64,000 nucleotides of DNA from Pseudomonas neustonica (GTDB lineage Bacteria > Pseudomonadota > Gammaproteobacteria > Pseudomonadales > Pseudomonadaceae), in assembly GCF_003797945.1 (NCBI RefSeq), contig NZ_RKKU01000010.1:62001-126000 (forward strand), given 5' to 3'. A program made the translations under genes and the position numbers. Shown here one piece after another: positions 8,756 through 18,049 of this stretch. The notes beneath the pieces were generated by a model, which was not told where the DNA came from, did not search any database, and was given only the letters and a program-made list of their open reading frames with translations. Position 1 is the first letter of the stretch. Every line of letters starts with the position of its first letter.

Positions 8756-10960
8756 TCAACTATTCAAACCTGCTGCCTTGGCACGCGCAGCATGCAGCTT
8801 CTGGTAACTCTCAATCAGACGCTGATGCCGGTCGAGGCCTTCGAGCTTGGTGCTGGTAGGCGTGAGGCCGTAAAAGCGGACGCTGCCATCGACCGAGCCG
8901 AGCGCGGCGTCCATCCGCTGTTCACCAAACATGCGGCGGAAGTTGACCACAAACTCTTCCAGCTCCAACTCATCATCCAGCACCACTTCCAGCACCACAT
9001 TAACTGCCTGATAAAACAAACCGCGCTCGACCGTGTTGTCGTTGAACTGCAGGAAGGTCTCAACCAGTTCTTTCGCTTCGTCATATTGCTGCAGAGCCAG
9101 ATAGATCAGCAGTTTGAGCTCCAGAATCGTCAACTGCCCCCAGGCCGTATTGTCATCAAACTCAATGCCGATCAGGGTGGTGATATCGGTGTAATCGTCA
9201 AGCTCGCTTTCTTCCAGACGCTCGACCAGCGCTTGCAGTTCATCCTCATCAAGACTATGCAGGTTAAGAATGTCTTCGCGGAAAAACAGCGCCTTGTTGG
9301 TGTTATCCCAGATCAGATCGTCGACCGGGTAAATCTCCGAGTATCCCGGCACCAGGATGCGGCAAGCGGTTGCGCCCAGGTCGTCATACACCGCCATGTA
9401 GACTTCTTTGCCGAGGTCTTCAAGGATGCCGAACAGGGTTGCCGCCTCATCACTGTTTGAGCTCTCACCCGCCCCGGAAAAGTCCCATTCGACAAAGTCG
9501 TAATCGGACTTGGCGCTGAAGAAGCGCCAGGAAACAACGCCGCTGGAGTCGATAAAGTGCTCCACAAAGTTATTCGGCTCAGTCACCGCATGGCTTTCAA
9601 AGGTGGGCGCGGGCAGGTCATTCAAGCCTTCAAAACTGCGGCCCTGCAGCAACTCGGTCAGGCTGCGCTCCAACGCCACCTCAAAGCTTGGATGCGCGCC
9701 GAAAGAGGCAAACACACCGCCAGTGCGCGGATTCATCAGAGTGACGCACATCACCGGAAACTCGCCACCCAGCGAGGCGTCCTTCACCAGCACCGGGAAG
9801 CCCTGCTCTTCCAGACCCTGAATACCGGCAACAATACCGGGATACTTGGCCAACACCTCCTGCGGTACATCGGGTAGCGCCAGCTCGCCTTCGAGAATCT
9901 CGCGCTTAACTGCGCGCTCAAAAATCTCGGACAGGCACTGCACCTGTGCCTCGGCCAGCGTGTTACCGGCACTCATGCCGTTACTCAGATACAGGTTTTC
10001 TATCAGGTTGGAGGGGAAGTACACCTGCTCGCCGTCGGACTGACGCACATAGGGCAGTGAGCAAATACCGCGCTCTATGTTGCCGGAGTTGGTGTCATAC
10101 AGGTGCGAGCCACGCAACTCACCCTCAGGGTTGTAGATAGCCAGGCAGTACTCATCAAGAATCTCAGCAGGCAGCGCGTCTTTGCGGCCCGGCTTGAACC
10201 AGCGCTCGTTGGGATAATGCACAAAGGGCGCGTTGGCGATGTCTTCGCCCCAGAACTGATCGTTGTAGAAGAAGTTGCAGTTCAGCCGCTCGATGAATTC
10301 GCCCAGTGCTGAAGCCAGCGCGCCCTCTTTGGTTGCGCCCTTGCCGTTGGTGAAGCACATAGGTGACTGCGCATCACGAATGTGTAGCGACCACACGTTG
10401 GGAACAATATTGCGCCAGGAGGCGATCTCAATCTTCATGCCCAGGTCCGCAAGAATGCCCGACATATTGGCAATGGTCTGCTCCAGCGGCAGATCCTTAC
10501 CCAGAATGCAGGTGCCCTCGGCCGACGCAGCTGGCAGCATCAGCAAGGCTTGGGCGTCGGCGTCCAGACTCTCCACCTCTTCAATAACAAAATCCGGACC
10601 GGTCTGTACGGCCTTTTTGACCGTGCAACGGTCGATAGAGCGCAAAATACCCTGGCGGTCTTTGTCTGAAATATCGGCCGGTAACTCGACCTGAATCTTG
10701 AACGTCTGCTTGTAGCGGTTTTCCGGGTCAACAATGTTGTTCTGCGACAGCCGAATGTTGTCGGTAGGAATATTGCGTGTATCGCAGTACAGCTTCACAA
10801 AATAAGCCGCACACAGCGCCGATGAGGCCAGAAAATAGTCAAACGGACCAGGCGCCGAGCCGTCACCCTTGTAACGGATAGGCTGGTCAGCAACCACCGT
10901 GAAGTCATCAAATTTGGCTTCGAGCCGAAGGTTGTCGAGAAAGTTGACCTTGATTTCCAT
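8756..10960 (-). CDS. OsmC domain/YcaO domain fusion protein
   Basis: 734-residue fusion. Residues 1-130 form an OsmC-like domain (start MEIKVNFLDNLRLEAKFDD; SSALCAAYFVKLYCDTRN holds the Cys often used in peroxide chemistry; ends RCTVKKAVQTG). Residues about 190-590 are a YcaO domain with GKGATKEGALASALGEFIER, CNFFYNDQFWGED and SNGMSAGNTLAEAQVQCLSEIFER, the ATP-binding glutamates of YcaO enzymes. The remainder is an acidic C-terminal extension. YcaO enzymes activate amide backbones with ATP. The fusion is seen in proteobacteria, where its substrate is unknown, though E. coli YcaO has been linked to RimO-dependent ribosomal protein S12 methylthiolation. No thiopeptide precursor or dehydrogenase is visible nearby. 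Confidence 0.9.
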   Translation of the reverse strand: MEIKVNFLDNLRLEAKFDDFTVVADQPIRYKGDGSAPGPFDYFLASSALCAAYFVKLYCDTRNIPTDNIRLSQNNIVDPENRYKQTFKIQVELPADISDKDRQGILRSIDRCTVKKAVQTGPDFVIEEVESLDADAQALLMLPAASAEGTCILGKDLPLEQTIANMSGILADLGMKIEIASWRNIVPNVWSLHIRDAQSPMCFTNGKGATKEGALASALGEFIERLNCNFFYNDQFWGEDIANAPFVHYPNERWFKPGRKDALPAEILDEYCLAIYNPEGELRGSHLYDTNSGNIERGICSLPYVRQSDGEQVYFPSNLIENLYLSNGMSAGNTLAEAQVQCLSEIFERAVKREILEGELALPDVPQEVLAKYPGIVAGIQGLEEQGFPVLVKDASLGGEFPVMCVTLMNPRTGGVFASFGAHPSFEVALERSLTELLQGRSFEGLNDLPAPTFESHAVTEPNNFVEHFIDSSGVVSWRFFSAKSDYDFVEWDFSGAGESSNSDEAATLFGILEDLGKEVYMAVYDDLGATACRILVPGYSEIYPVDDLIWDNTNKALFFREDILNLHSLDEDELQALVERLEESELDDYTDITTLIGIEFDDNTAWGQLTILELKLLIYLALQQYDEAKELVETFLQFNDNTVERGLFYQAVNVVLEVVLDDELELEEFVVNFRRMFGEQRMDAALGSVDGSVRFYGLTPTSTKLEGLDRHQRLIESYQKLHAARAKAAGLNS

Positions 10961-11235
10961 GTGCGATTACCAGAGTTGCGAGCAAGACGAATTGGCCGCC
11001 ATTATCCGGCTTTTCAGCGCAAAGTCATGTACTCACCATGACGGGGCAATGGCGCAGCGTAGCAGGCGCTTGCTCATGACGGGCCATAAGTAGACGCCTA
11101 TCGTTTAGGCCAAAGCAATGATGCCCTGCGGGCAAGGTAAAACGCGGTCTGAGTAATTGGGCCGATAGCTACTTTTGATGGGAAAAGCAGGCAGTAGCGC
11201 CTAAAATGGTCCGCTCATTTTTTTGGCCTTTGCTG

Positions 11236-12441
11236 ATGACCGACTTGCCTGCTGTTCACTACGACATTACCAAAATCGCGAAAATCGATGCCGTCCCCTT
11301 GATCCTGAAAATGATCAAGCAAATCACCGGCATGCGTTTCGCCGCGGTTGCCAGAGTAACCGAGGCCAAATGGGTTGCCTGCGCTGTCGACGACTCGATC
11401 GATTTCGGTCTGCAAACGGGCGGCGAGCTGGTCGTTGGCGACACCATCTGCGACGAGATACGGGTCCATCACCAGCCGGTCGTATTCCAGCACGCCAGCG
11501 AAGATCCTGTTTATGTCGATCATCACACCCGAAAACTGTTCGAGCTGGAAAGCTACATCTCGATTCCCATTATCAGGGCCAACGGCGAGTTCTTCGGGAC
11601 GATCTGCGCAATCGATCGCGTGCCTGCGCACTTTGACGAAAGCACGGTAGTGACCAAACTTGAGCTCTTTGCTCAGTTGATTGCGGTTCAGCTGGATATG
11701 CAGGAAGCCCAAGAGAAAATAGAGGCGGCGCTGATCAAGGAGACGGAAACCGGTCGCTTACGCGAGCAGTTTATTGCCGTTTTGGGTCACGATCTGCGTT
11801 CACCGCTAACGGCTATAGGAATGAGTGCCGAGTTACTGGAAAGCAAACTGACAGTCGAACGTGATCGCGGCCTGGCAACATCGATCAAACAAAGCTCAAA
11901 ACGCATGAGCACGCTGATTGAAGACGTGCTGGATTTCTCCAAAGCGCGCCTCGGCAGCGGCATTCCGGTCAAGCGAATGGTGACCAACCAGCTAACCTCA
12001 GCGATCAACGACGTTGTCGATGAAATCGCGTTATCTAACCCAAATACCGCTATAAACCGCCATATACAGATACCAGAAGAGGTCTTCTGTGATACCGGCA
12101 GAATGGGCCAGCTACTATCCAACTTACTGGTTAATGCGGTCACCCATGGCGCGCAGGATTCGCCCATTGGGGTGTCTGCGGTCATGGATAACAACGAGGT
12201 CGTGCTCTGCGTTACCAACCAGGGAAAACAGATTCCGCCAGAGCTGATATCCCTATTGTTTCACCCTTTTACCCGGTCTGAGGCGCAGAGCAGCGGTGAA
12301 GGCCTGGGATTGGGCTTGTACATCGCCGCTCAGATTGTCGCCGGTCACGAGGGCACGCTTGATGTCCAGTCCACGGCAGAAGCCGGCACTTGCTTCGTCG
12401 CCCGCTTCCCCAACAACCGCCGTGCAGCAAACGAAGCCTGA
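11236..12441 (+). CDS. GAF domain sensor histidine kinase
   Basis: 401-residue cytoplasmic two-component kinase. Residues 10-160 form a GAF sensor domain (ending VVTKLELFAQLIAVQLDM). A short coil leads to the HisKA dimerisation domain with phospho-acceptor His in AVLGHDLRSPLTAIG. The HATPase_c domain follows with N-box LLSNLLVNAVTHGA and G-box GEGLGLGLYIAAQIV. There are no membrane helices, so it senses an internal signal or binds a soluble chromophore or ligand. No response regulator is next to it, so it is an orphan kinase. An alternative start ten codons upstream (11206) exists; neither has a good ribosome binding site. Confidence 0.9.
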   Translation: MTDLPAVHYDITKIAKIDAVPLILKMIKQITGMRFAAVARVTEAKWVACAVDDSIDFGLQTGGELVVGDTICDEIRVHHQPVVFQHASEDPVYVDHHTRKLFELESYISIPIIRANGEFFGTICAIDRVPAHFDESTVVTKLELFAQLIAVQLDMQEAQEKIEAALIKETETGRLREQFIAVLGHDLRSPLTAIGMSAELLESKLTVERDRGLATSIKQSSKRMSTLIEDVLDFSKARLGSGIPVKRMVTNQLTSAINDVVDEIALSNPNTAINRHIQIPEEVFCDTGRMGQLLSNLLVNAVTHGAQDSPIGVSAVMDNNEVVLCVTNQGKQIPPELISLLFHPFTRSEAQSSGEGLGLGLYIAAQIVAGHEGTLDVQSTAEAGTCFVARFPNNRRAANEA

Positions 12442-12474
12442 AAAGACGCACCGGCATGGATGCCAGAGCTCGGT

Positions 12475-13737
12475 TCAGGCGAACATCGAATAAAGCATCA
12501 GCCCCCAACAACAGATCACCACATATGCCAGATTAGGATGTATGCAACGGATAAAGTTACGTGCCTGAGTTGCTAAGCTGGCGTGATAGCCACCGCGAAA
12601 CAAATCCGCCAGGGCCACCTCGTATAGATCGACAAATTTACTTTGCGGATTACGTGCGTCCAGCGGGCGCTGCTGACCAAGCATGGCAAACACCAGAAAG
12701 GTCATGGGCACGGCAATGCCCACCACAAAGGCAACCATGATATTGATACCAGAGTCCCCCAGGCGCTTCACATAAGAGCAGATAAAGCCATAAATCAGCA
12801 CCAGCACCGCCACGATCAATACCTTGCCATGCATCACGCTGGGTAACAGCGCGTCAGTCAAACGCAGAATACTTGCCGTGATGCCGATCATGGCAGCGAG
12901 AGCCAACAGGAACTCGCCACGGGTAATACGCCCTTTCAGGTTAAACAGGGTTTTTCCCAGCCAGGCCCAGCAAATTTGCTGTGGCGGCGCATTCAGGCTT
13001 TCCTCGGCGGCTACCAACAGCAAGCTCAGGCGCTCAAGAAGCTCTCTTTCCACGCCCCAGTTCAGGCTCTGATCGGTGCTCCATTGGAAGCGCTCATCAA
13101 GACGCACCAGTATTGCGGCAGGGACTGCGGCGCGCTCCTGGTCGCCAAGGTTGTCCAGCAACGCGCTCAATAACTCACGCCCCACGACCAGCCGCACCTC
13201 AAGATTATTCAGATCAGGCGCCAGCAGCAGTGCATCCCACGCTGCCGCATCTGCGCGGCGCTGCGGGTCGTTAACCAGTTGAGTAAAGTCGTTGCCCAAC
13301 TGGTCCAAGCGCTGCTGCGCACGTGCGCCCTCTTCCCGCACAGCCTGCTCGCGCTGCCGGTGCAACTCCTGGATACGCTCACGCTCGTCTGCCAACGCCT
13401 GGCGTGCGGCTTGCTGCTCAGCTGCTTTTTTTGCCAAGGCCTCTGGCGACATAACCGGCTCAGGGGCAGCGGGCTGGTCCGGCGGAGAAACAGACTCGGG
13501 CGGAGGAACAGGCTGGCGCTGCCAATTTGGCTCCGGCGCTGACACATCGGCATCAGCCATGCGGCGCGGCGCTGTTTTAGGCGCACTCGCCAGCGCCTGC
13601 TCATAAGCTTCGCGCAACGCCATGAAGTCTTCGGGGTGGTCTTCCGGATGAACCTCTTTAAGCAACCGAGAGTAGGCGCGTTTGATGGTTCTCTGGTCGC
13701 TGCCGAGCTCAACGCCCAGCGTCTGCCAATAGCTCAC
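12475..13737 (-). CDS. J-domain protein with DUF805-like membrane region (DjlB/DjlC type)
   Basis: 420-residue co-chaperone partner of the adjacent HscC. Residues 1-50 form a J domain (YWQTLGVELGSDQRTIKRAY) whose HPD loop is changed to HPE (LLKEVHPEDHPED). A proline/alanine-rich linker and a charged coil (about residues 110-165) follow. Near residue 270 comes a FNLKGRITRGEF segment opening a DUF805-like four-helix membrane part, and one more helix ends the protein. E. coli HscC works with the membrane-tethered J proteins DjlB/DjlC, the same arrangement. The GTG start overlaps the hscC stop by 4 bases (GTGA), so the two are co-translated. Confidence 0.8.
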   Translation of the reverse strand: MSYWQTLGVELGSDQRTIKRAYSRLLKEVHPEDHPEDFMALREAYEQALASAPKTAPRRMADADVSAPEPNWQRQPVPPPESVSPPDQPAAPEPVMSPEALAKKAAEQQAARQALADERERIQELHRQREQAVREEGARAQQRLDQLGNDFTQLVNDPQRRADAAAWDALLLAPDLNNLEVRLVVGRELLSALLDNLGDQERAAVPAAILVRLDERFQWSTDQSLNWGVERELLERLSLLLVAAEESLNAPPQQICWAWLGKTLFNLKGRITRGEFLLALAAMIGITASILRLTDALLPSVMHGKVLIVAVLVLIYGFICSYVKRLGDSGINIMVAFVVGIAVPMTFLVFAMLGQQRPLDARNPQSKFVDLYEVALADLFRGGYHASLATQARNFIRCIHPNLAYVVICCWGLMLYSMFA

Positions 13738-15434
13738 CAATGCCCCCGCTGATCCTTGATTTCACCAAGACGCACTTCAAGCTCGTCGCGCACGGCGTCA
13801 CAGCGCTGCACATCCTGCGAGTCCATCGCGGCTTCAAAAAGTTGAATCAACTCCTCGATGTAGTCGCGCTCCTCGCCCAGCGCTTCGGCCCACATACGCT
13901 CGGCCTCGCCCAGCAAGGCAATATTGGCGCTGTGCTCGCGCGGATGAAACTTCAGCCTCTCCATTTCCTTGAGCAGCAGTGCCAGTTCGGCCTCATCCAG
14001 CTCGGTCGTGGTGTTCTGAATAACCAGGTGTGAGCGCGCGCCATTACTGACTACCTCAGCCTGTACTTCCAATACCCCGTTGATGTCGTAGGTAAAGCGC
14101 ACATCCACGGCTTCCGCACTGGCCTTGTTGCGCGGTACCGAGACCTGCAACTCACCAATCTCGATATTGTGACGCACCAGCCGCTGTTCGCCCTGATAAA
14201 CCATCAATTTGACCATATCCTGATTGTCGCTGACGGTATAAAAGCGATCTACCCGGCTTACCGGTACCACGGTATTGCGCGGAATGATCACGTGATAAAA
14301 GCCAGCCTGGTGGCCTTTATTCAAGTCTCTGGCGGTTTCAATCCCCAGCGAAAACGGACAGACATCGGTAAGCACCGTATCGCGCAGGCTCTGGTTACGC
14401 TGTTTCAACGCCGCCTGAATAGCCGCACCCATGGCGACCACCAGATCAGGATCAATGGTGGTCGAGGGGATGCGACCAAACAAACGGCCAACAAAGTTGC
14501 GCACCAGCGGCATGCGCGAGGCGCCGCCTACCAGAATCACCTCATCAAAGTCGTCGCGGCCCATGCCGGAATCACGCACCGCACGCTCAATCGGATCACG
14601 AATGCGCTGCAGCAAAGCATCACAACAGTTACCGAAATCATCACGGGTAAAGCAGATTTCCTGTACGGCGCCGCCGATACTCGCGCTCAGCTGCACCTCA
14701 TGCTGCTCTGCCAAGGCCTTTTTCGCTTCATCACACAGGCGATACAGATGGGCGCGCTCCTCGCGGGTCAGCGACTGACGCTCACGCCCCAACTTCTCAC
14801 AGACGGCGCCGACCATGGCAAAGGTAAAATCTTCGCCGCCCAGAAAGCTGTCACCACTGGTGGCGTGTACTTCCAGCAGGTCTTCAAACTTTTCCAGAAT
14901 CGAGACGTCGAGAGTCCCCCCGCCGAGATCGACCACGATAAAACGGCGCTCTTCTTCTGTCTCTTGGATGCCGTAGGCCAATGACGCCGCCGTGGGCTCG
15001 TTGATCAGGCGTTCAACCTTGAGATCCGCCAGGCGCGCCGCATTCAAGGTGGCGGTGCGCTGGTTGTTATTGAAGTACGCCGGCACGCTGATGATGGCCT
15101 CATCCACCGGCTCGCCCAGATAACTCTCGGCGTCGGCCTTGAGCTGCTTGAGTACCAGCGCAGACAGCTCTTCCGCAGAATAACTGCGTTTGCCGAGGTT
15201 AAGTTTTTCCGCCGAGCCCATCAGGCGCTTGAACTGGGACGCCGTAAGCTCAGGATGGGTAACCAGGCGATCCTTGGCTGCCTTGCCCACCAGCACCATG
15301 CCCTGCTCGTCCACGCTGACCACCGAAGGTGTTAGCCGATCGCCAAGCGCGTTGGGGATAATCACGCTGTTGCCGTCCTGCCAGACGCTTACCAGGCTAT
15401 TGGTGGTACCAAGATCAATGCCGACTACGGCCAT
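13734..15434 (-). CDS. hscC: Hsp70 family molecular chaperone HscC
   Basis: 566-residue DnaK paralogue matching E. coli HscC (Hsc62, about 556 residues). The nucleotide-binding domain carries phosphate-1 motif GIDLGTTNSLV at the start, AYFNNNQRTATLNAA, NEPTAASLAYG, the phosphate-2 motif VVDLGGGTLDVSIL and the adenosine motif VILVGGASRMPLVR. The substrate-binding domain begins around residue 385 and the helical lid is short compared with DnaK. HscC is a specialised chaperone, in E. coli linked to sigma-70 activity, not a general folding machine. ATG is preceded by AAGGA. It is the first gene of a two-gene unit with the J protein. Confidence 0.92.
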   Translation of the reverse strand: MAVVGIDLGTTNSLVSVWQDGNSVIIPNALGDRLTPSVVSVDEQGMVLVGKAAKDRLVTHPELTASQFKRLMGSAEKLNLGKRSYSAEELSALVLKQLKADAESYLGEPVDEAIISVPAYFNNNQRTATLNAARLADLKVERLINEPTAASLAYGIQETEEERRFIVVDLGGGTLDVSILEKFEDLLEVHATSGDSFLGGEDFTFAMVGAVCEKLGRERQSLTREERAHLYRLCDEAKKALAEQHEVQLSASIGGAVQEICFTRDDFGNCCDALLQRIRDPIERAVRDSGMGRDDFDEVILVGGASRMPLVRNFVGRLFGRIPSTTIDPDLVVAMGAAIQAALKQRNQSLRDTVLTDVCPFSLGIETARDLNKGHQAGFYHVIIPRNTVVPVSRVDRFYTVSDNQDMVKLMVYQGEQRLVRHNIEIGELQVSVPRNKASAEAVDVRFTYDINGVLEVQAEVVSNGARSHLVIQNTTTELDEAELALLLKEMERLKFHPREHSANIALLGEAERMWAEALGEERDYIEELIQLFEAAMDSQDVQRCDAVRDELEVRLGEIKDQRGHW

Positions 15435-15610
15435 AAAGCGTCCTTTTTAGCGGGTTATCCTCTGCGGACAAAATTATACACGCGCCCCGTTACAGGACCA
15501 GCGACCGCCGTCTCAGCTTGAAAACTTGGCTCTTGGTATACCCGTAAGCAGATTGCGCCCAAGCGCGAAACATCGCAGGATAAGCACAACATCCACCCAG
15601 CCCGGCCGCC

Positions 15611-16009
15611 ATGACGTCTACCGCCTTACGCCAAGCTTGCCCACCCGGTACCTGCGACTGCGATCGTGATGCCTTGCTTGATTCCCCTGACGCGGACGCA
15701 CGCATACTGCGTTTAACCTTGCATGAAGAGAAGCGTCTACTCGCGCGACTGGAAAGCATCAGCACACTCTCCGAGCTGGAGCACCTGCAGCAGCGCATGC
15801 ACGAGCAGTTGGGCATCCGTCTGATGATTGGCCCGGGCTTGAAAGAGGTACGCAGCCTGCGCGGCATCGGTATGCAGTTTGAGCCGCAACGCGGCCTCTG
15901 CCGCAAAACCCGAAAATCGATCCCGGCGGCGATACGGCGAAGCCTGCAGGCACACCCAGAAATCGTGTTTGATCTCCTCAACAGTCAGGATTTGTTGCGC
16001 GATGCCTAA
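15611..16009 (+). CDS. Conserved hypothetical protein
   Basis: 132-residue soluble protein. I recognise the pattern from pseudomonad genomes but know no function. It opens with a Cys-containing stretch (CPPGTCDCDRDALL), continues with a helical region (HEEKRLLARLESISTLSEL), and ends with RKTRKSIPAAIRRSL and HPEIVFDLLN. The paired Cys near the N-terminus could bind metal; this is inference. Competing minus-strand frames over the same bases lack such a coherent protein character. No good ribosome binding site is visible before the ATG, so the start is uncertain. Confidence 0.65.
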   Translation: MTSTALRQACPPGTCDCDRDALLDSPDADARILRLTLHEEKRLLARLESISTLSELEHLQQRMHEQLGIRLMIGPGLKEVRSLRGIGMQFEPQRGLCRKTRKSIPAAIRRSLQAHPEIVFDLLNSQDLLRDA

Positions 16010-16229
16010 ACGCAGCCAGTAGTAGCGGTGCAAGAGAGACGAAAAAACACAAACCTCGTACCAGACATAAAGGACTGAAGGTTGCTGCACAACTGCGCCT
16101 GCAAGCCGTTATAGAGAACCTGATCACAACGCCCTATCCCCGGTTTGACTTGCAGATTCCCGAGTGTTGAACTCCGCGCTCAGGAGCGAGCACCTCGCTT
16201 ATAATGCATGGCGTTCGGAAGTCGCAGGG

Positions 16230-17378
16230 ATGAATATCACAACGCGGTTCGCCGTTTGGCTACACGAGTTTAAAGCTCGCATACAGCCCAACACCCGGCT
16301 GTTCAAACTGATAAGAAAAGCAGAATATCGCCTGGGTACAGCGTTAAGCCTTGAAGACATTCGCTCGATCGTCGAACTATTCCGTGAGCTAGAATCACCG
16401 ATCACCTTCCGCTACTTGACGGTATTTTTGAGCGTCGGCTTGGCGAGCATCGTCTGGATAATCCTGATTGCAGTCAATATGGCCGATGCCCACGGGTGGG
16501 TGGGCCAAAAGCTGCCTAGCCCGTACTTTGTTCTGCAAGACGCCATATTAGTGTGCGTTACCGTTAGTGCGGCGTCGGTTGTGTTCCGGCTTCGCTCGCA
16601 CCGAAGAGCGTTCGACGCGTTGTCGTCAGATTTACATAGACGATATGCCTATCTCTTGCACGGCATAAAAACCGCCCCCGTCAAAGATGACCTAGCAGGG
16701 CTGGCCAAACACTTCGCTGAGTTTCGCCGGGGCGACACCGGTCGCGTACTGTCAAACAAGGTTGTGGGTAGTTATCAAGGGGACACACATAAACTGTCAT
16801 TCACCTACTACCGATTTCGCTATGTAAAGTGTACGAGCGACGGCGAGAACACGAGCAAACAAGAGTATGAGCGCTTTGCGCTAATCAACGAATTTCCGCC
16901 GGTGGGTAACGTGCTCATCAGGGGAGATCATCGCGCTCAGCCCAAGGTCATCGTGATTACCCTGTTCGGCGATGATAGTGGCATCGAGCGCGAGCCAAAG
17001 AAACAAGTGCCTGAGCGCTACACCAGCAGCTCCTCAGCCTTCAATAAACGTTTCAACATATTCGGCAGCACCAAGATCGCCTGCGCGCGATTGTTAAAGC
17101 CCATCACCACACTAACCTTGCTGGAAAAAACCGCCTCGCTTGAACGGCTAAATATGCAGTTCGCCGACGAACGCTTGTGCATGAGTTTTGACAACAAAGA
17201 CATGCTCCATTTCACCACCTACACCACACTGCACAACCCCGAAGCGATGCTGGAGGAAATGCAGGGCGGGATAGATAATTACCGCATACCGCTGCTTGAG
17301 CACTATCTGAAACTGAACCACAGGTTAGCGTGCCAGCACGACGATAACTTCTCCCTACCATCAGACAAACCGGCATAA
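16230..17378 (+). CDS. DUF3137-like membrane protein
   Basis: About 382 residues from the MNITTRFAVW start (GGAAG upstream; an earlier ATG at 16164 is possible). Two hydrophobic helices (around residues 65-85 and 110-130) are followed by a large soluble domain with YQGDTHKLSFTYYRFRYV and FNKRFNIFGSTKIACARLL. These resemble the DUF3137 family, whose genes are often found beside lemA. Function is unknown; family members are thought to act in the envelope. It is followed 9 bases later by the LemA gene, so both likely form an operon. Similarity to DUF3137 is judged by eye and needs a profile search. Confidence 0.68.
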   Translation: MNITTRFAVWLHEFKARIQPNTRLFKLIRKAEYRLGTALSLEDIRSIVELFRELESPITFRYLTVFLSVGLASIVWIILIAVNMADAHGWVGQKLPSPYFVLQDAILVCVTVSAASVVFRLRSHRRAFDALSSDLHRRYAYLLHGIKTAPVKDDLAGLAKHFAEFRRGDTGRVLSNKVVGSYQGDTHKLSFTYYRFRYVKCTSDGENTSKQEYERFALINEFPPVGNVLIRGDHRAQPKVIVITLFGDDSGIEREPKKQVPERYTSSSSAFNKRFNIFGSTKIACARLLKPITTLTLLEKTASLERLNMQFADERLCMSFDNKDMLHFTTYTTLHNPEAMLEEMQGGIDNYRIPLLEHYLKLNHRLACQHDDNFSLPSDKPA

Positions 17379-17387
17379 CGAGGCCCT

Positions 17388-17954
17388 ATGACAACCACAT
17401 TATTTATCCTAATTCTGCTGATAATCCTTGGCATCACCACCATCGGCGTCTACAACCGCATCATCGCTACAGCTAACGCGGCTCAGCGCGCCTGGGCAGA
17501 CGTGTTGGCGTACGAACGGCAGAAGACAAAAACACTGGAGGCGCTGACGGAACAGGCAGACGCCTTTAAAGAGCATGAGCATCACCTGATGACCGAACTG
17601 ACCCAGTTGCGCGAGTCGATAGCAGCGCTTCCGGAGTCGCCCAACGGCGGCACATTAAAGCCGGTCGAAACGATGTCGCAACAGGTTGTTGACCGCGTCA
17701 AGCTCGCCGTGGAGGCTTATCCCGAGCTGAGATCGTCTAACGTAGTGACGGGATTTATGCGGGAAATCAGTGAACAACAAGCCAATGTCGGTGCGGCGAT
17801 CAACGTCTTCAACAGCGAAGTTGAGCGTTTCAACAACAGCATTCAGTTTTTTCTGGCCGCGCAGGTTAACAACCTGATGCTGCACAAAGAACGCATAGTG
17901 CCGTTCAGTGATAGCGAAGCGGCAAGCGGCTTTGAGTACCAGCCCAACTTCTGA
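17388..17954 (+). CDS. LemA family protein
   Basis: 188-residue LemA-type protein. One N-terminal membrane helix (LFILILLIILGITTIGVYN) leads directly to the family motif YNRIIATANAAQRAWADV. Long amphipathic helices follow (VDRVKLAVEAYPELRSS with EISEQQANVGAAINVFN), ending in FPxxxxA-like VPFSDSEAASGFEYQPNF. LemA proteins are membrane-anchored helical bundles facing the periplasm, with unclear roles. GAGG lies seven bases before the ATG. It is translationally close to the DUF3137-like gene upstream, the common genomic partner. Confidence 0.88.
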   Translation: MTTTLFILILLIILGITTIGVYNRIIATANAAQRAWADVLAYERQKTKTLEALTEQADAFKEHEHHLMTELTQLRESIAALPESPNGGTLKPVETMSQQVVDRVKLAVEAYPELRSSNVVTGFMREISEQQANVGAAINVFNSEVERFNNSIQFFLAAQVNNLMLHKERIVPFSDSEAASGFEYQPNF

Positions 17955-18049
17955 GTTACCACCGGGGAGAAGCCTACACGCTAGTGAACAGCCGACCTGT
18001 ATTGCTCGAAGGTTAGCACCAAAGGCACACCCTTGGTCACAGCAACAGC

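Noticed and set aside
8750..9460. 236-codon plus-strand frame opposite the YcaO gene
   Set aside because: Antisense of a strongly conserved gene; no ribosome binding site.
15490..15981. 163-codon minus-strand frame overlapping the conserved hypothetical gene
   Set aside because: The plus-strand product has coherent conserved-looking segments; the minus-strand one is Arg/Ser-rich noise.
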